Below, piece by piece: positions 24,585 to 32,170 of a DNA stretch of 45,272 nucleotides (position 1 is its first letter; each line of letters begins with the position of its first letter). The translations under genes and the position numbers were made by a program. Source of the DNA: a candidate division NC10 bacterium RIFCSPLOWO2_12_FULL_66_18 (GTDB taxonomy: Bacteria > Methylomirabilota > Methylomirabilia > Methylomirabilales > 2-02-FULL-66-22); assembly GCA_001771285.1 (NCBI GenBank), contig METI01000139.1, positions 1 through 45,272 of the forward strand, given 5' to 3'. Below the pieces are notes generated by a model. The model worked only from the letters and a program-made list of their open reading frames with translations, had not been told where the DNA came from and did not search any database.

Positions 24585-24713
24585 TGGAAGTGTCCCATTC
24601 TCGCCTACGGCCCCGGCGATTCCAGCCTGGACCACACCCCCAACGAGCACCTCGATCTCGCCGAGTACCACCAGGCCATCGCCATCCTGTCCCGCGTCCT
24701 CGCGATGCTGTGA
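24585..24713 (+). pseudogene. C-terminal remnant of an M20-family deacetylase
   Basis: The plus strand reads [20 protein letters not shown], then [19 protein letters not shown], ending at TGA 24713. This is the C-terminus of ArgE/LysK-type M20 amidohydrolases, including the YGPGD...LDHTPNEH motif that carries a metal or substrate His. An in-frame stop lies 12 bases upstream, and no further M20 sequence can be traced through 24402-24584, so only the last 40 or so residues survive. Nothing else was recognised in the gap 24402-24740. Confidence 0.65.
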
Positions 24714-24740
24714 GCCACGCATTTCCCGCACCCGCATCCT

Positions 24741-25118
24741 TCACCCCTTCCTCTTTCGATATTGCACGTCCGGCAGACCCTTGAAGTCGGCGTCTTGCGT
24801 CCACACCATCGCCCCATACGCGCGGGCAGTGGCCAGGATGACGCTATCTGCCATTGGCAGTTTGTTCTCGTAGCTAATCCGGGCAGCACTCAAGGCAATG
24901 CGGGTATCGAGGTCAACAACCGTGCCTTGCTGCATTGCAGCCACAGCTTGCAAGGCGTGGCCTTCATCACGCTGCTGCAGGATCCGTTTGAAGACCTCGT
25001 AGAGCGTAAGCGACGGAACGAGAAGCTCATCGATTCGCTCGATCGCAGGGGAGAAAACAGACGCGTTTGGGCCGTTCGCAAAGTATTCAAGCCAGGCGCT
25101 CGAGTCGACGAGGTTCAT
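24741..25118 (-). CDS. vapC: VapC-type PIN-domain toxin (second pair)
   Basis: A PIN-domain ribonuclease of 125 residues with the usual acidic positions: Asp5 in LVDSSAWLEYF, Glu in LTLYEVFKRI (near 42), Asp in PMADSVILATA (near 90) and Asp in WTQDADFKGL (near 109). Its ATG overlaps the antitoxin stop (ATGA). The fold is the same as that of the toxin at 8 kb, but the sequence is not close. Confidence 0.9.
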   Translation of the reverse strand: MNLVDSSAWLEYFANGPNASVFSPAIERIDELLVPSLTLYEVFKRILQQRDEGHALQAVAAMQQGTVVDLDTRIALSAARISYENKLPMADSVILATARAYGAMVWTQDADFKGLPDVQYRKRKG

Positions 25119-25321
25119 GGCCGATCGGCCTCTCGTTTGACAGTGGTGTCAATGCCTTTCAAAAAGCCACGCATCTCCTTGATGGGGCGAAAGGGAATGA
25201 GTTCGATCCGATCCTCATACACGATCGCGTAGATCTTTTGCCCTGGAGACAGGCTGAGCTTCTCTCGGATCGGCTTTGGAATGACGACTTGGAACTTCGG
25301 CGAGATCGTTAGTATTCCCAT
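25115..25321 (-). CDS. vapB: AbrB/SpoVT-type antitoxin (second pair)
   Basis: A 68-residue AbrB-fold protein (LTISPKFQVVIPKPIREKL, then QKIYAIVYEDRIELIPF) with a short C-terminal toxin-binding tail. GGAGG lies before ATG 25321. Translationally coupled to the toxin gene. The divergent side contains its promoter. Confidence 0.9.
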   Translation of the reverse strand: MGILTISPKFQVVIPKPIREKLSLSPGQKIYAIVYEDRIELIPFRPIKEMRGFLKGIDTTVKREADRP

Positions 25322-25356
25322 AGGGCCTCCATCGAAGCCGAACTCGTATTACAGAT

Positions 25357-25385
25357 ATTGTATCGATTCTGGATTCAGGTGTCAA
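25357..25385 (-). promoter_or_regulatory. Promoter of the second vapBC pair
   Basis: TTGACA (25385-25380), a 17-base spacer and TACAAT (25362-25357) on the minus strand make a near-consensus sigma-70 promoter, 36 bases ahead of the antitoxin start. No strong operator palindrome was recognised. Confidence 0.7.
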
Positions 25386-25469
25386 CATCCATCGATGCTC
25401 GGAGAGTGGTAACAAGACCTGGGCGTGTCGGCCGGCTCTTCCGTGCGTACCGTGCCAGGGTCGGTAAGA

Positions 25470-26231
25470 CTAGCCCTGCCTGGCCTGACGCTCTCTCCAC
25501 GCTTTCTTGGCGGCCTCGACTTCCGGTGATGCCAGGCAACTCGCCAACAACTGCTGTGACTCCTGGTAGACCGCCTCAAAAGGAGCGTCAAAGGCCTGCC
25601 TCATCACTCGTTTTGAGGCGACTGCCGCCGTAGCCGGCGCCGCAAGATACTGCTGAAGCACCTCGGTGAGTCCAGCCTCAAAGTTGTCGGCGGGTACGAT
25701 ATGATCAACCAATCCCAGACGCAATGCCTCCTCCGGCCCGATCACCTCGCCGGAGAGGATCAACCGGCGGGCCGGCCCAAGCCCGATCAACCGCGGCAGG
25801 CGGAAGGGGGCCATTCCAGGGACCAGGCCCTCGTTGATGGCCGGCAGGCCGACGCGGCAATTCGTGCTGGAGATGCGGATGTCGCAAGCGATGGCAAGTT
25901 GGAGTCCGCCTCCAAGGCAATAGCCGTGGAGAACCGCGACCGTGATCTTGTTCATCGCTTCGAGCCCGCGGAAGGCACGTTCCTGGATTGGATAGAAGTC
26001 AGGCGGCATCCCTTCATGGGCGAGCATATCCAGGTCCAAGCCAGCGCAGAACGCTCGACCGGCACCCCGCACCACCACCACCCGCACGTTAGGTTCGGCA
26101 GCCACTCTGCTCACCGCAGCATCGAGTTCCTGAATCCACGCCAGGTTCATGGCGTTCAGCTTCTCAGGCCGGTCGAGCGTGATCCGTGCCAGCGGTCCGT
26201 CGCGCTCCAGCAAGACCGCACCCTGGTTCAT
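25470..26231 (-). CDS. Enoyl-CoA hydratase/isomerase family protein
   Basis: A crotonase-fold protein of 253 residues. The oxyanion-hole regions are GAGRAFCAGLDLDML (near 60-75) and HGYCLGGGLQLAIACDIRIS (near 100-120). At the catalytic positions, NEGLVPGM carries the Glu that matches Glu144 of hydratases, while the second Glu position is occupied by Pro/Gly, so isomerase or hydratase remains open. The start is ATG 26231 after GGGAGGGGGAG; an upstream extension is unlikely. It stands alone between the VapBC promoter and the terminator of the metal operon. Confidence 0.85.
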   Translation of the reverse strand: MNQGAVLLERDGPLARITLDRPEKLNAMNLAWIQELDAAVSRVAAEPNVRVVVVRGAGRAFCAGLDLDMLAHEGMPPDFYPIQERAFRGLEAMNKITVAVLHGYCLGGGLQLAIACDIRISSTNCRVGLPAINEGLVPGMAPFRLPRLIGLGPARRLILSGEVIGPEEALRLGLVDHIVPADNFEAGLTEVLQQYLAAPATAAVASKRVMRQAFDAPFEAVYQESQQLLASCLASPEVEAAKKAWRERQARQG

Positions 26232-26277
26232 CTCCCCCTCCCTTTCACCATCGCCCCTTGCATCGATCCCTGAGCCC

Positions 26278-26315
26278 AAACGAAAACGGGGTGGACTCGC
26301 TGGTGAGCCACCCCG
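26278..26315 (-). terminator. Rho-independent terminator of the metal operon
   Basis: On the minus strand an 8-bp stem CGGGGTGG/CCACCCCG (26315-26308 with 26294-26287), extended by an inner CTC/GAG pairing past one bulged base, is followed by TTTTCGTTT. It lies 36 bases past the stop of the universal stress protein gene. Confidence 0.75.
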
Positions 26316-26350
26316 CACTGAATGATTCCCTCACCTCAGGCCGATCGCCA

Positions 26351-27265
26351 TCACCGGTCCGCGTCTTCCTTCGCCCGAACCAGGAGGAGCGGACGCCCGA
26401 GTTTCTCGATCACCTTGGGCGTCAGGCTGCCGGACCAGAAAGCGTCCAGGGCGCCTTTGGCGTGGCTGGCCATGACCACCAGGTCCGCGCCCACCCTATT
26501 CGCCGCATCCACCAGCGATGTCGCCGTTTCCCCGCGGCTGACATGGCTGGTCGTGGGGACGCCCTCGGCCGTGAGCGTTTCCGCCCGCCGCCGGACGTAT
26601 TCCTGCGCCCCCCGCTCCGCCAGGTCCAGCAGCGCCCGCTTGGCCGTGGGCATCAATACTCCTGTCACCACCTCGTCACCCGAGAGGGTGCCCACGGTCG
26701 GAACCACGATCTCCAGGTGCAGGGCGGCCCGCCACGCGCGCCCTAGCGTCGAGGCGACCCCCAGGGCGGGCTCGTGGGCCGCAGTCCCATCCAGGGGCAC
26801 CAGGATCTTTCGGCACACAAAAGGCGGCGCCTCCCCTGCGGCCGTCGGGTTGACCAGGAGGATGGGGGTCGTTCCCCGTTGGAGGGCGCGCATGGCGATG
26901 CTGCCGAACAGGAAGCCCCGCAGGCCGCTCTTGCCGTGGGTCGAGAGGACCACCAGGTCCGCCCCCAGCTCCCGCGCATGGTCCACCACCGACTCCGCTA
27001 CGTCCCCCGCCTGCGGAAGATGAACGTGCACGTCCACGACCCGATCCCGGAACAGCGGCCGGCGCGCCACCTCCTCGAGGTAGGCCTGCGCCCGGTCGGC
27101 GTCCGTGAGGTGGGGCTGGCCATGGATCGTGCCGGGAGGGCGCTCCTCGACGATGTGGAGCAGGGTCACCCGGGCCCCGAACCCCTCGGCCAGGGCCGCG
27201 GCCGCCGGGAGGACCGACTCGGCCAGGACCGAACCATCCAGCGGGACCAGGATCCGTCGGATCAC
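26351..27265 (-). CDS. Tandem universal stress protein
   Basis: Two UspA domains in one chain of 304 residues: residues 1-145 (IRRILVPLDGSVLAES, ending HGKSGLRGFLFGSIAMRALQ) and 150-300 (CRKILVPLDGTAAHEP, ending SHAKGALDAFWSGSLTPKVI). The first domain keeps the G-2x-G-9x-G(S/T) ATP-binding pattern; in the second it is altered. GTG 27265 is preferred because GGAGG lies nine bases upstream; a TTG at 27274 overlapping the NRAMP stop (TTGA) is the alternative. It is the last gene of the DtxR-controlled operon. Confidence 0.87.
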   Translation of the reverse strand: MIRRILVPLDGSVLAESVLPAAAALAEGFGARVTLLHIVEERPPGTIHGQPHLTDADRAQAYLEEVARRPLFRDRVVDVHVHLPQAGDVAESVVDHARELGADLVVLSTHGKSGLRGFLFGSIAMRALQRGTTPILLVNPTAAGEAPPFVCRKILVPLDGTAAHEPALGVASTLGRAWRAALHLEIVVPTVGTLSGDEVVTGVLMPTAKRALLDLAERGAQEYVRRRAETLTAEGVPTTSHVSRGETATSLVDAANRVGADLVVMASHAKGALDAFWSGSLTPKVIEKLGRPLLLVRAKEDADR

Positions 27266-27270
27266 GGGAG

Positions 27271-28611
27271 TCAACCTCCACCCAGGAGGATGTCATAGAG
27301 AAGAAAGATATTCAACGCAATGATGAGGAACGTCACCAGACAGGCGACCACCGTCGTGGACCGTCTGTTGACCAGGACCCCCATCAGGTCTGCGCGCGCA
27401 GTGAAGAGGAGCAGCGGCACCAGGGCAAAGGGCAGGCCGAAGCTCAGCACCACCTGGCTGAGGACCAGGGTTCGGGTGGGCTCCAGGCCGATCCCGATCA
27501 CCACGAGCGCCGGCAGCATCGTCACCAGCCGCCGGACCCAAATGGGGATTTGCCGGTGGAGGAACCCTTGCATGATGACCTGGCCGGACATGGTCCCCAC
27601 CGTGGACGAGGAGAGTCCGGATGCCAGGAGGGAGATGGCAAAGACCCAGCCGGATGCCGGGCCGAGGAGCGGGGTGAGCGTCCGATGGGCCTCCTCGATG
27701 GTTCCCACCGTGGTCAGGCCCTTTTCGAAGAAGGTGGCCGCGGCCATGATCAGCATCGCCCCGTTCACCAACCCGGCCAGCCCCATGGCCAGCGTGACGT
27801 CCACGCATTCGAACCGGAACAGGCGGCGCAACTCCCCCGGATCCCGGGTCACGATGCGCCCCTGCATGAGGGCGGAGTGCAGGAAGACGACGTGGGGCAT
27901 GACCGTGGCGCCCAGGATGCCGGTCGCCAGCAGGACGCTTTCCGTCCCCCCGAAATGGGGGACCACCGCGTGGTACGCGATCTTTCCCCAGTCGGGGCGG
28001 TCGAGGATGGTCTCGATGATGTAGCAGATGGCGATCACGCCCACCAGCACGCTGATCACCGCCTCCAAGAGACGGAAGCCGCGCCGCTCCAGGGCCAGGA
28101 TGGCGAACGTCGTGGCCCCGGTGAGCAGCCCCGCGGCGAAGAGCGGCATCCCGAACAGCAGGTTGAACCCCAAGGCGGCCCCCAGAAACTCCGCCAGGTC
28201 CGTGGCCATGGCGACAAGCTCCATCAGGACCCACATGGTCCAGACGATCCCGCGCGGGAACTGCTCCCGGCACATCTCGGCCAGGTTCATTCCGGTCGCG
28301 ATTCCCAGCTTCGCCGACAGGGACTGCACCAGCATGGCCATCAGGTTGCTGGCCGTGATCACCCAGAGGAGCATATAGCCGAACTGGGCCCCGCCCTGGA
28401 TGTTGGTGGCGAAGTTGCCCGGATCCACGTAGGCCACGCAGGCGATGAAGGCCGGCCCGAGGAAGGGCCAGAGCCGGCGGTACCAGGCCTCGCGGCTCTT
28501 GCCCTGCAGCACCTCGGTCGCGGCGGCGACGGTCCACGCGTCGCCCGATCGGGGACCGGGGGAAGATGCGGAGGGTTTGGAATCGGGAACAGACGCAGCG
28601 TCTCGGTCCAT
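27271..28611 (-). CDS. mntH: NRAMP-family divalent metal transporter
   Basis: A 446-residue, 11-helix NRAMP protein. Metal-site motifs are present: DPGN at 63-66 in helix 1 and GATVMPH in helix 6, where the Met that favours soft transition metals is kept. The cytosolic N-terminus of about 40 residues is unusually long. It most likely imports Mn(II) or Fe(II) with protons. Position in an operon with a DtxR-type regulator supports manganese or iron. The stop is 6 bases from the GTG of the stress protein. Confidence 0.92.
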   Translation of the reverse strand: MDRDAASVPDSKPSASSPGPRSGDAWTVAAATEVLQGKSREAWYRRLWPFLGPAFIACVAYVDPGNFATNIQGGAQFGYMLLWVITASNLMAMLVQSLSAKLGIATGMNLAEMCREQFPRGIVWTMWVLMELVAMATDLAEFLGAALGFNLLFGMPLFAAGLLTGATTFAILALERRGFRLLEAVISVLVGVIAICYIIETILDRPDWGKIAYHAVVPHFGGTESVLLATGILGATVMPHVVFLHSALMQGRIVTRDPGELRRLFRFECVDVTLAMGLAGLVNGAMLIMAAATFFEKGLTTVGTIEEAHRTLTPLLGPASGWVFAISLLASGLSSSTVGTMSGQVIMQGFLHRQIPIWVRRLVTMLPALVVIGIGLEPTRTLVLSQVVLSFGLPFALVPLLLFTARADLMGVLVNRRSTTVVACLVTFLIIALNIFLLYDILLGGG

Positions 28612-28631
28612 GCGACCTCGCAGGTCAGGGC

Positions 28632-28647
28632 TCCGGCCTTGGCCGGA
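28632..28647 (-). promoter_or_regulatory. Small hairpin between cupredoxin and NRAMP genes
   Basis: TCCGGCC-TT-GGCCGGA (on the plus strand) is a perfect 7-bp stem with a two-base loop, 20 bases ahead of the NRAMP start and without a T-run. It could be an mRNA processing or stability element within the operon. Confidence 0.4.
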
Positions 28648-28674
28648 ACGGAGAAACGTCGAGGGATTGCTGGG

Positions 28675-29118
28675 CTACGGCCGGACGATCAGGCGTCCGT
28701 CCATGAGGCCGGGGTGGAGCGAGCAGGAGTAGTGATAGACACCGGCGTGGGACGGCTTGAAGGTCAGCACCTGGGTTTCCCCCGGAACGATGGGCGTGGT
28801 CCTCAGGCCGCCTGGCCCAGAGATAATTACGTCATGGGTGATGCCGGTAGGTTCGGCATTCCGAACGACGAGGCGCAAGCTGTCGCCACGCCGGACCTCC
28901 AGGGGTGGGTTGGTGTCGTTAAACTTCAGGTTCTTGGCCACGAGGGCGATCTCAACGGTCCGCCCCCCGTTGAGCGCCGGCAATCCATGCGCCATCCCCA
29001 GGACGACGGCCGCAGCCGCCAGGACCGCCGCAGCCGCCCCGAGGAGCACTACGGGACGCCGCCGGCCAATCCCCCTCGCGATACCCGCCATCTCTTGTGC
29101 TGCCACGCCATTCGCCAT
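28675..29118 (-). CDS. Membrane-anchored cupredoxin
   Basis: 147 residues: a short cytoplasmic N-terminus, one transmembrane or signal-anchor helix (about 22-45), and a cupredoxin beta-domain of about 95 residues. The type 1 copper ligands are all visible: H95 (GITHDV), C132, H135 and M139 (YSCSLHPGLM). It should carry one electron-transferring copper outside the membrane. Its place between a multicopper oxidase/ZIP pair and NRAMP suggests that it passes electrons to or from the oxidase; this is inference. Confidence 0.82.
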   Translation of the reverse strand: MANGVAAQEMAGIARGIGRRRPVVLLGAAAAVLAAAAVVLGMAHGLPALNGGRTVEIALVAKNLKFNDTNPPLEVRRGDSLRLVVRNAEPTGITHDVIISGPGGLRTTPIVPGETQVLTFKPSHAGVYHYSCSLHPGLMDGRLIVRP

Positions 29119-29145
29119 GTCCCTCTCCGATCAGGAGATCCGGTG

Positions 29146-30369
29146 TTATCTCGCCACGAGAAAGCCGGTGGCGTACATGATCAGAAAACCTGCCAGCAGG
29201 CCCAAGAGGTTGCGGGGCCTGGCCAGGCCGGCCAACACGCTGCCGTCAGCCGCGCGGAATCGCGCAATCTCGTAGACCACCTGGAAGATCGCCCCCGCGC
29301 CTACGCTCAGGAAGAGGAGGGCCCAGGGTTCGGAGTACGTGAACGCGCCGATCCAGGTGCCGACGATCGTCGGTCCCCCGGCCACCAGCCCGAGGAGCGC
29401 CAGGTGGCCCAGGCGGGCGGTGTCCCGCGTCACCGGGGCGACGATGGCCAGGCCCTCGGTCGTGTTATGGATCGTGAATCCCAGGACCAGGAATGCGCCC
29501 AGGGCCACCTCGCCCAAGGCATAGGCGGCCCCGATGGCCAGGCCTTCTCCCAAATTGTGCAGGCCGATCCCCACCGCGACGAAGTACGCCAGGGCGAGAC
29601 GGGCCCGCGCCCCCTCGCGGTCGCGCCCCCTCAACTGTCGCCCGATGGCCACGAGGGCCAGGAAGCTCCCCGCCAGTCCCAGGACGATCAGCGCCACGCC
29701 CTTGAACGGGCCACCCAGCCGGCCCGCCACCTCGAACGCCTCGGCCAGCGCGTCCACCCCCAGGAACACCAGGAGACCGGCGGTCAGGCTGAGGAAGAAG
29801 TCAAACCATCGCTCCTGCACCCGGCGCAGGAACGGGAACCAAAGCAGACCCAGGAAGACCGGGATCACCCCCACGTAGGTTCCGAGGAGAGCGAACAGGC
29901 CGAAGGCCGCCGCCCCGGGCCTCGGGGTCTCGGTGGCCACCTCGATGTTGCGGGTGAACGTCAAGCCGTTCGACGTCACCACCTTTACCTCGACGGGATC
30001 GCCCTTGACCCACGGGTAGGGGATCGCCACTGTGGCCGTCGCAAGGCGTGGAATGGTGGGCTCGGGGCTCACCGAGAACTGCCACAGGGCCTCGTTCACC
30101 ATCACCTGGGCCACCGTAGCCTCCACCGGTCCGACGTTTCGGACCGTGGCCAAGATCTGGTGGGAGGCGAAGGTCACCCGTTCGATCTGGAGCTTGAGCA
30201 GGGCATCCGGCGGCGCCCCTGACGTCCCGACTAGATCGGTCCCCTTCGCAAGGAACAGCCAGACCAACCCAGCCAGGAGCACCAGGGGAAGCAGCCCGAG
30301 GAGTAGCAGCCTCGCTGGGTGGCCGCTCGCCGCCCCGCCCGGCAAAACCTCGCCTTCGACGCGTGCCAT
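29146..30369 (-). CDS. ZIP-family metal transporter with extra N-terminal domain
   Basis: 407 residues. A first helix (about 20-42) anchors an extracytoplasmic beta-rich domain (about 50-145; ILATVRNVGPVEATVAQVMV resembles CARDB/Ig-like folds). The ZIP core follows (about 155-407, eight helices), with the metal-site helices LHNLGEGLAIGAA and IHNTTEGLAIVAP. ZIP proteins move Zn, Fe or Mn into the cytoplasm. The domain fused in front is not part of standard bacterial ZIPs and may dock the cupredoxin or oxidase encoded next to it (speculative). The start is ATG 30369 with GGAGAG upstream. Confidence 0.85.
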   Translation of the reverse strand: MARVEGEVLPGGAASGHPARLLLLGLLPLVLLAGLVWLFLAKGTDLVGTSGAPPDALLKLQIERVTFASHQILATVRNVGPVEATVAQVMVNEALWQFSVSPEPTIPRLATATVAIPYPWVKGDPVEVKVVTSNGLTFTRNIEVATETPRPGAAAFGLFALLGTYVGVIPVFLGLLWFPFLRRVQERWFDFFLSLTAGLLVFLGVDALAEAFEVAGRLGGPFKGVALIVLGLAGSFLALVAIGRQLRGRDREGARARLALAYFVAVGIGLHNLGEGLAIGAAYALGEVALGAFLVLGFTIHNTTEGLAIVAPVTRDTARLGHLALLGLVAGGPTIVGTWIGAFTYSEPWALLFLSVGAGAIFQVVYEIARFRAADGSVLAGLARPRNLLGLLAGFLIMYATGFLVAR

Positions 30370-30378
30370 GACCCTCTC

Positions 30379-31416
30379 CTAGGCCTTCGCCTCGGCCGGC
30401 AGGACCTCGAAGAACCCGTTCCACCCCAGCTCGGCAAACTCCGTCTTATGCGCGTGGAACATGTACCGCCCGGGCAACTTGTAGGTGAACTCCATGACGC
30501 CCCGCTGGCCCTGGGCGAGCATGACGGTGTCAGTGTACTCGTAGCGCTCCAGGTCGGTCCCGGTGGGATAGTACCGGAACATGTTGGCATGGAGGTGGAA
30601 CGAGTTGATCATGTCAAACTCCAGGAGGTTCACCAGGTAGATCCGAACCGGTTCGTTCACGCGTAACGGGATGGGGTGATCCACGTAGTAGTTGGCGATG
30701 CCATTCACCGTGTAGAACTCGTTCCCGCCGTCCATGTCGGTGTCGAAGCCGTTCATGACCATCACGAACTCGCGGGCCGGTGGTCGCGGCTTGGGCGGGT
30801 CCACAATGAACGCCCCGTAGAGGCCCTTGTGGATATGCTGGGTCAGGGGCATGGTATGACAGTGGTAGAGGAAGACGCCGAAGGGGTCCGCGACGAACTC
30901 GTAGGTGTACGTCCCGCCGGGCGGGACCTGCTCCAACACACCGTCCATGTTCGCCGGGTGGATGCCATGGAAGTGGATAGAGTGCGTGTGGCTCGCCTCG
31001 TTGGCAAACTTGACTCGCACCACGTCCCCTACCCGGCAGCGCAAGGTCGGGGCCGGGACAGAGCCGTTGTAGGTCCACGCCGGGAACGTCACCCCGGGCG
31101 CCACGACGATCTCCCGTTCCAGGGCGGTCAGCGTCCACTCCCGCTGGGTCCGGCCGTCCGCCAGCCGACTCGTCATCCCCCAGTCGAAGTGCGTTAGGAA
31201 AAGCATCGGGTCCACCTGCTTCCCGCTGCCGGGCGGATGCAGATCGGGGATCTTACCCGCCCCCGGCATGCCCGGGTGCTCCTCGTGCCGGCTCGCACTG
31301 GTTGCGGATGGCCCGCCCGCGGGGGCGTCGCGCGTCGCCAGGGCGGCCGCACCCGCCAGGCTCGCCACACCTGGAAGGCCCCACCTCAGAAACTGTCGCC
31401 GGCTCAGCTCAGACAT
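30379..31416 (-). CDS. Two-domain multicopper oxidase
   Basis: 345 residues with a twin-Arg signal (SRRQFLRWG), so it is exported folded. Domain 1 (about 75-205) has HTHSIHFHG (H145, H148, H150) and YHCHTMP (H185, C186, H187), followed by H194 and H196. Domain 2 (about 210-340) has FHLHAN (H274, H276) and FHAHKTEF (H321, H323). There is a Cys only in the first domain, so the blue copper is there and the trinuclear site would be completed between subunits of a trimer, as in type C two-domain laccases and nitrite reductase-like enzymes. Substrate could be Mn(II), Fe(II), Cu(I) or a phenol; context favours a metal ion. Confidence 0.88.
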   Translation of the reverse strand: MSELSRRQFLRWGLPGVASLAGAAALATRDAPAGGPSATSASRHEEHPGMPGAGKIPDLHPPGSGKQVDPMLFLTHFDWGMTSRLADGRTQREWTLTALEREIVVAPGVTFPAWTYNGSVPAPTLRCRVGDVVRVKFANEASHTHSIHFHGIHPANMDGVLEQVPPGGTYTYEFVADPFGVFLYHCHTMPLTQHIHKGLYGAFIVDPPKPRPPAREFVMVMNGFDTDMDGGNEFYTVNGIANYYVDHPIPLRVNEPVRIYLVNLLEFDMINSFHLHANMFRYYPTGTDLERYEYTDTVMLAQGQRGVMEFTYKLPGRYMFHAHKTEFAELGWNGFFEVLPAEAKA

Positions 31417-31428
31417 GATTCCCTCCCC

Positions 31429-32097
31429 CTATGCCTCATCGGCGGCGCGCGCCTCCACCCGGATATGGGAGGCAACCTCGCGCCCCAGGACGTGCGCGGT
31501 CTCGCCCGTCTTCACCGTGAGCGGGCCATTGAAGGGCGCCTTGTCCAGGACCTCGACGGCCGCATCCGGCACCAGGCCGCGAGTGCCAAGGTACCGGAGC
31601 ATCTCGGCGTCGCTGTCGCTCACCTGCCGGATGACGGCCATGGCCCCCGGCTCCAGGTCCGAGAGGCGGTCGTGCTCCGCCACCACCAGCGTCCCGTCCT
31701 TGGCCGGGATCGGATCGCCGTGCGGGTCCCGGGTGGGACGGCCCAGGGCCTCGAAGATCTTCTCCTCGAACTCCTCCGAGATGACGTGCTCCAGCCGCTC
31801 GGCCTCCTCGTGGACCTTGTCCCAGGTGTAGCCCAGTGCCTCCGCCAGATAGAGTTCCAGGAGCCGGTGATGCCGGATCACCTCCAGGGCCATCTTCTCA
31901 CCCGCCTTGCTCAGGACGACCCCCTGGTATGGGTGGTGCCGGACCAGCCTGAGACTGGCGAACTTCTTGACCATGCCCGTGGCGGAGGCCGCAGCCACTC
32001 CCATGGCCTCGGCCAGGGCGGAGGTGGACACCACGCCGCCCTGTTCTTGCAGCTTGTAGATCGCCTTGAGGTAATCCTGCATCGCCTGGCTGAACAT
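31429..32097 (-). CDS. DtxR/MntR-family metalloregulator
   Basis: A 222-residue DtxR-type repressor: N-terminal winged helix (1-65; QDYLKAIYKLQEQGGVVSTS), dimerisation and metal-binding domain (about 66-140; the ligands expected are in HHRLLELYLAE and EHVISEEFEEKI), and an SH3-like FeoA domain (about 145-215). The presence of the SH3 domain is closer to DtxR/IdeR than to the short MntR of Bacillus. It is the first gene of the operon, and a matching palindrome overlaps the promoter, so autoregulation is likely. Mn or Fe as corepressor is not decided by sequence. Confidence 0.9.
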   Translation of the reverse strand: MFSQAMQDYLKAIYKLQEQGGVVSTSALAEAMGVAAASATGMVKKFASLRLVRHHPYQGVVLSKAGEKMALEVIRHHRLLELYLAEALGYTWDKVHEEAERLEHVISEEFEEKIFEALGRPTRDPHGDPIPAKDGTLVVAEHDRLSDLEPGAMAVIRQVSDSDAEMLRYLGTRGLVPDAAVEVLDKAPFNGPLTVKTGETAHVLGREVASHIRVEARAADEA

Positions 32098-32116
32098 GGA
32101 TACACCAAAAGATTTG

Positions 32117-32158
32117 TTTAGGTTGACCTAAAATATCCGCCCGGCCGACCCGCGTCAA
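32117..32158 (-). promoter_or_regulatory. Promoter and DtxR-type operator of the metal operon
   Basis: On the minus strand TTGACG (32158-32153), a 17-base spacer and TATTTT (32135-32130) form the promoter. TTTAGGTTGACCTAAA (32117-32132) is a perfect 7-bp inverted repeat around a two-base centre, containing the TTAGG half-sites of DtxR/IdeR boxes. It overlaps the -10 element and covers the expected start, ideal for repression. The regulator gene begins 20 bases downstream. Confidence 0.85.
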
Positions 32159-32170
32159 GCACAAAATCAC

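Noticed and set aside
27550-30222. An 890-codon plus-strand frame opposite the NRAMP-ZIP genes
   Set aside because: Gln/Gly/His/Arg-rich antisense frame caused by high third-position GC in the real genes; no family resemblance.
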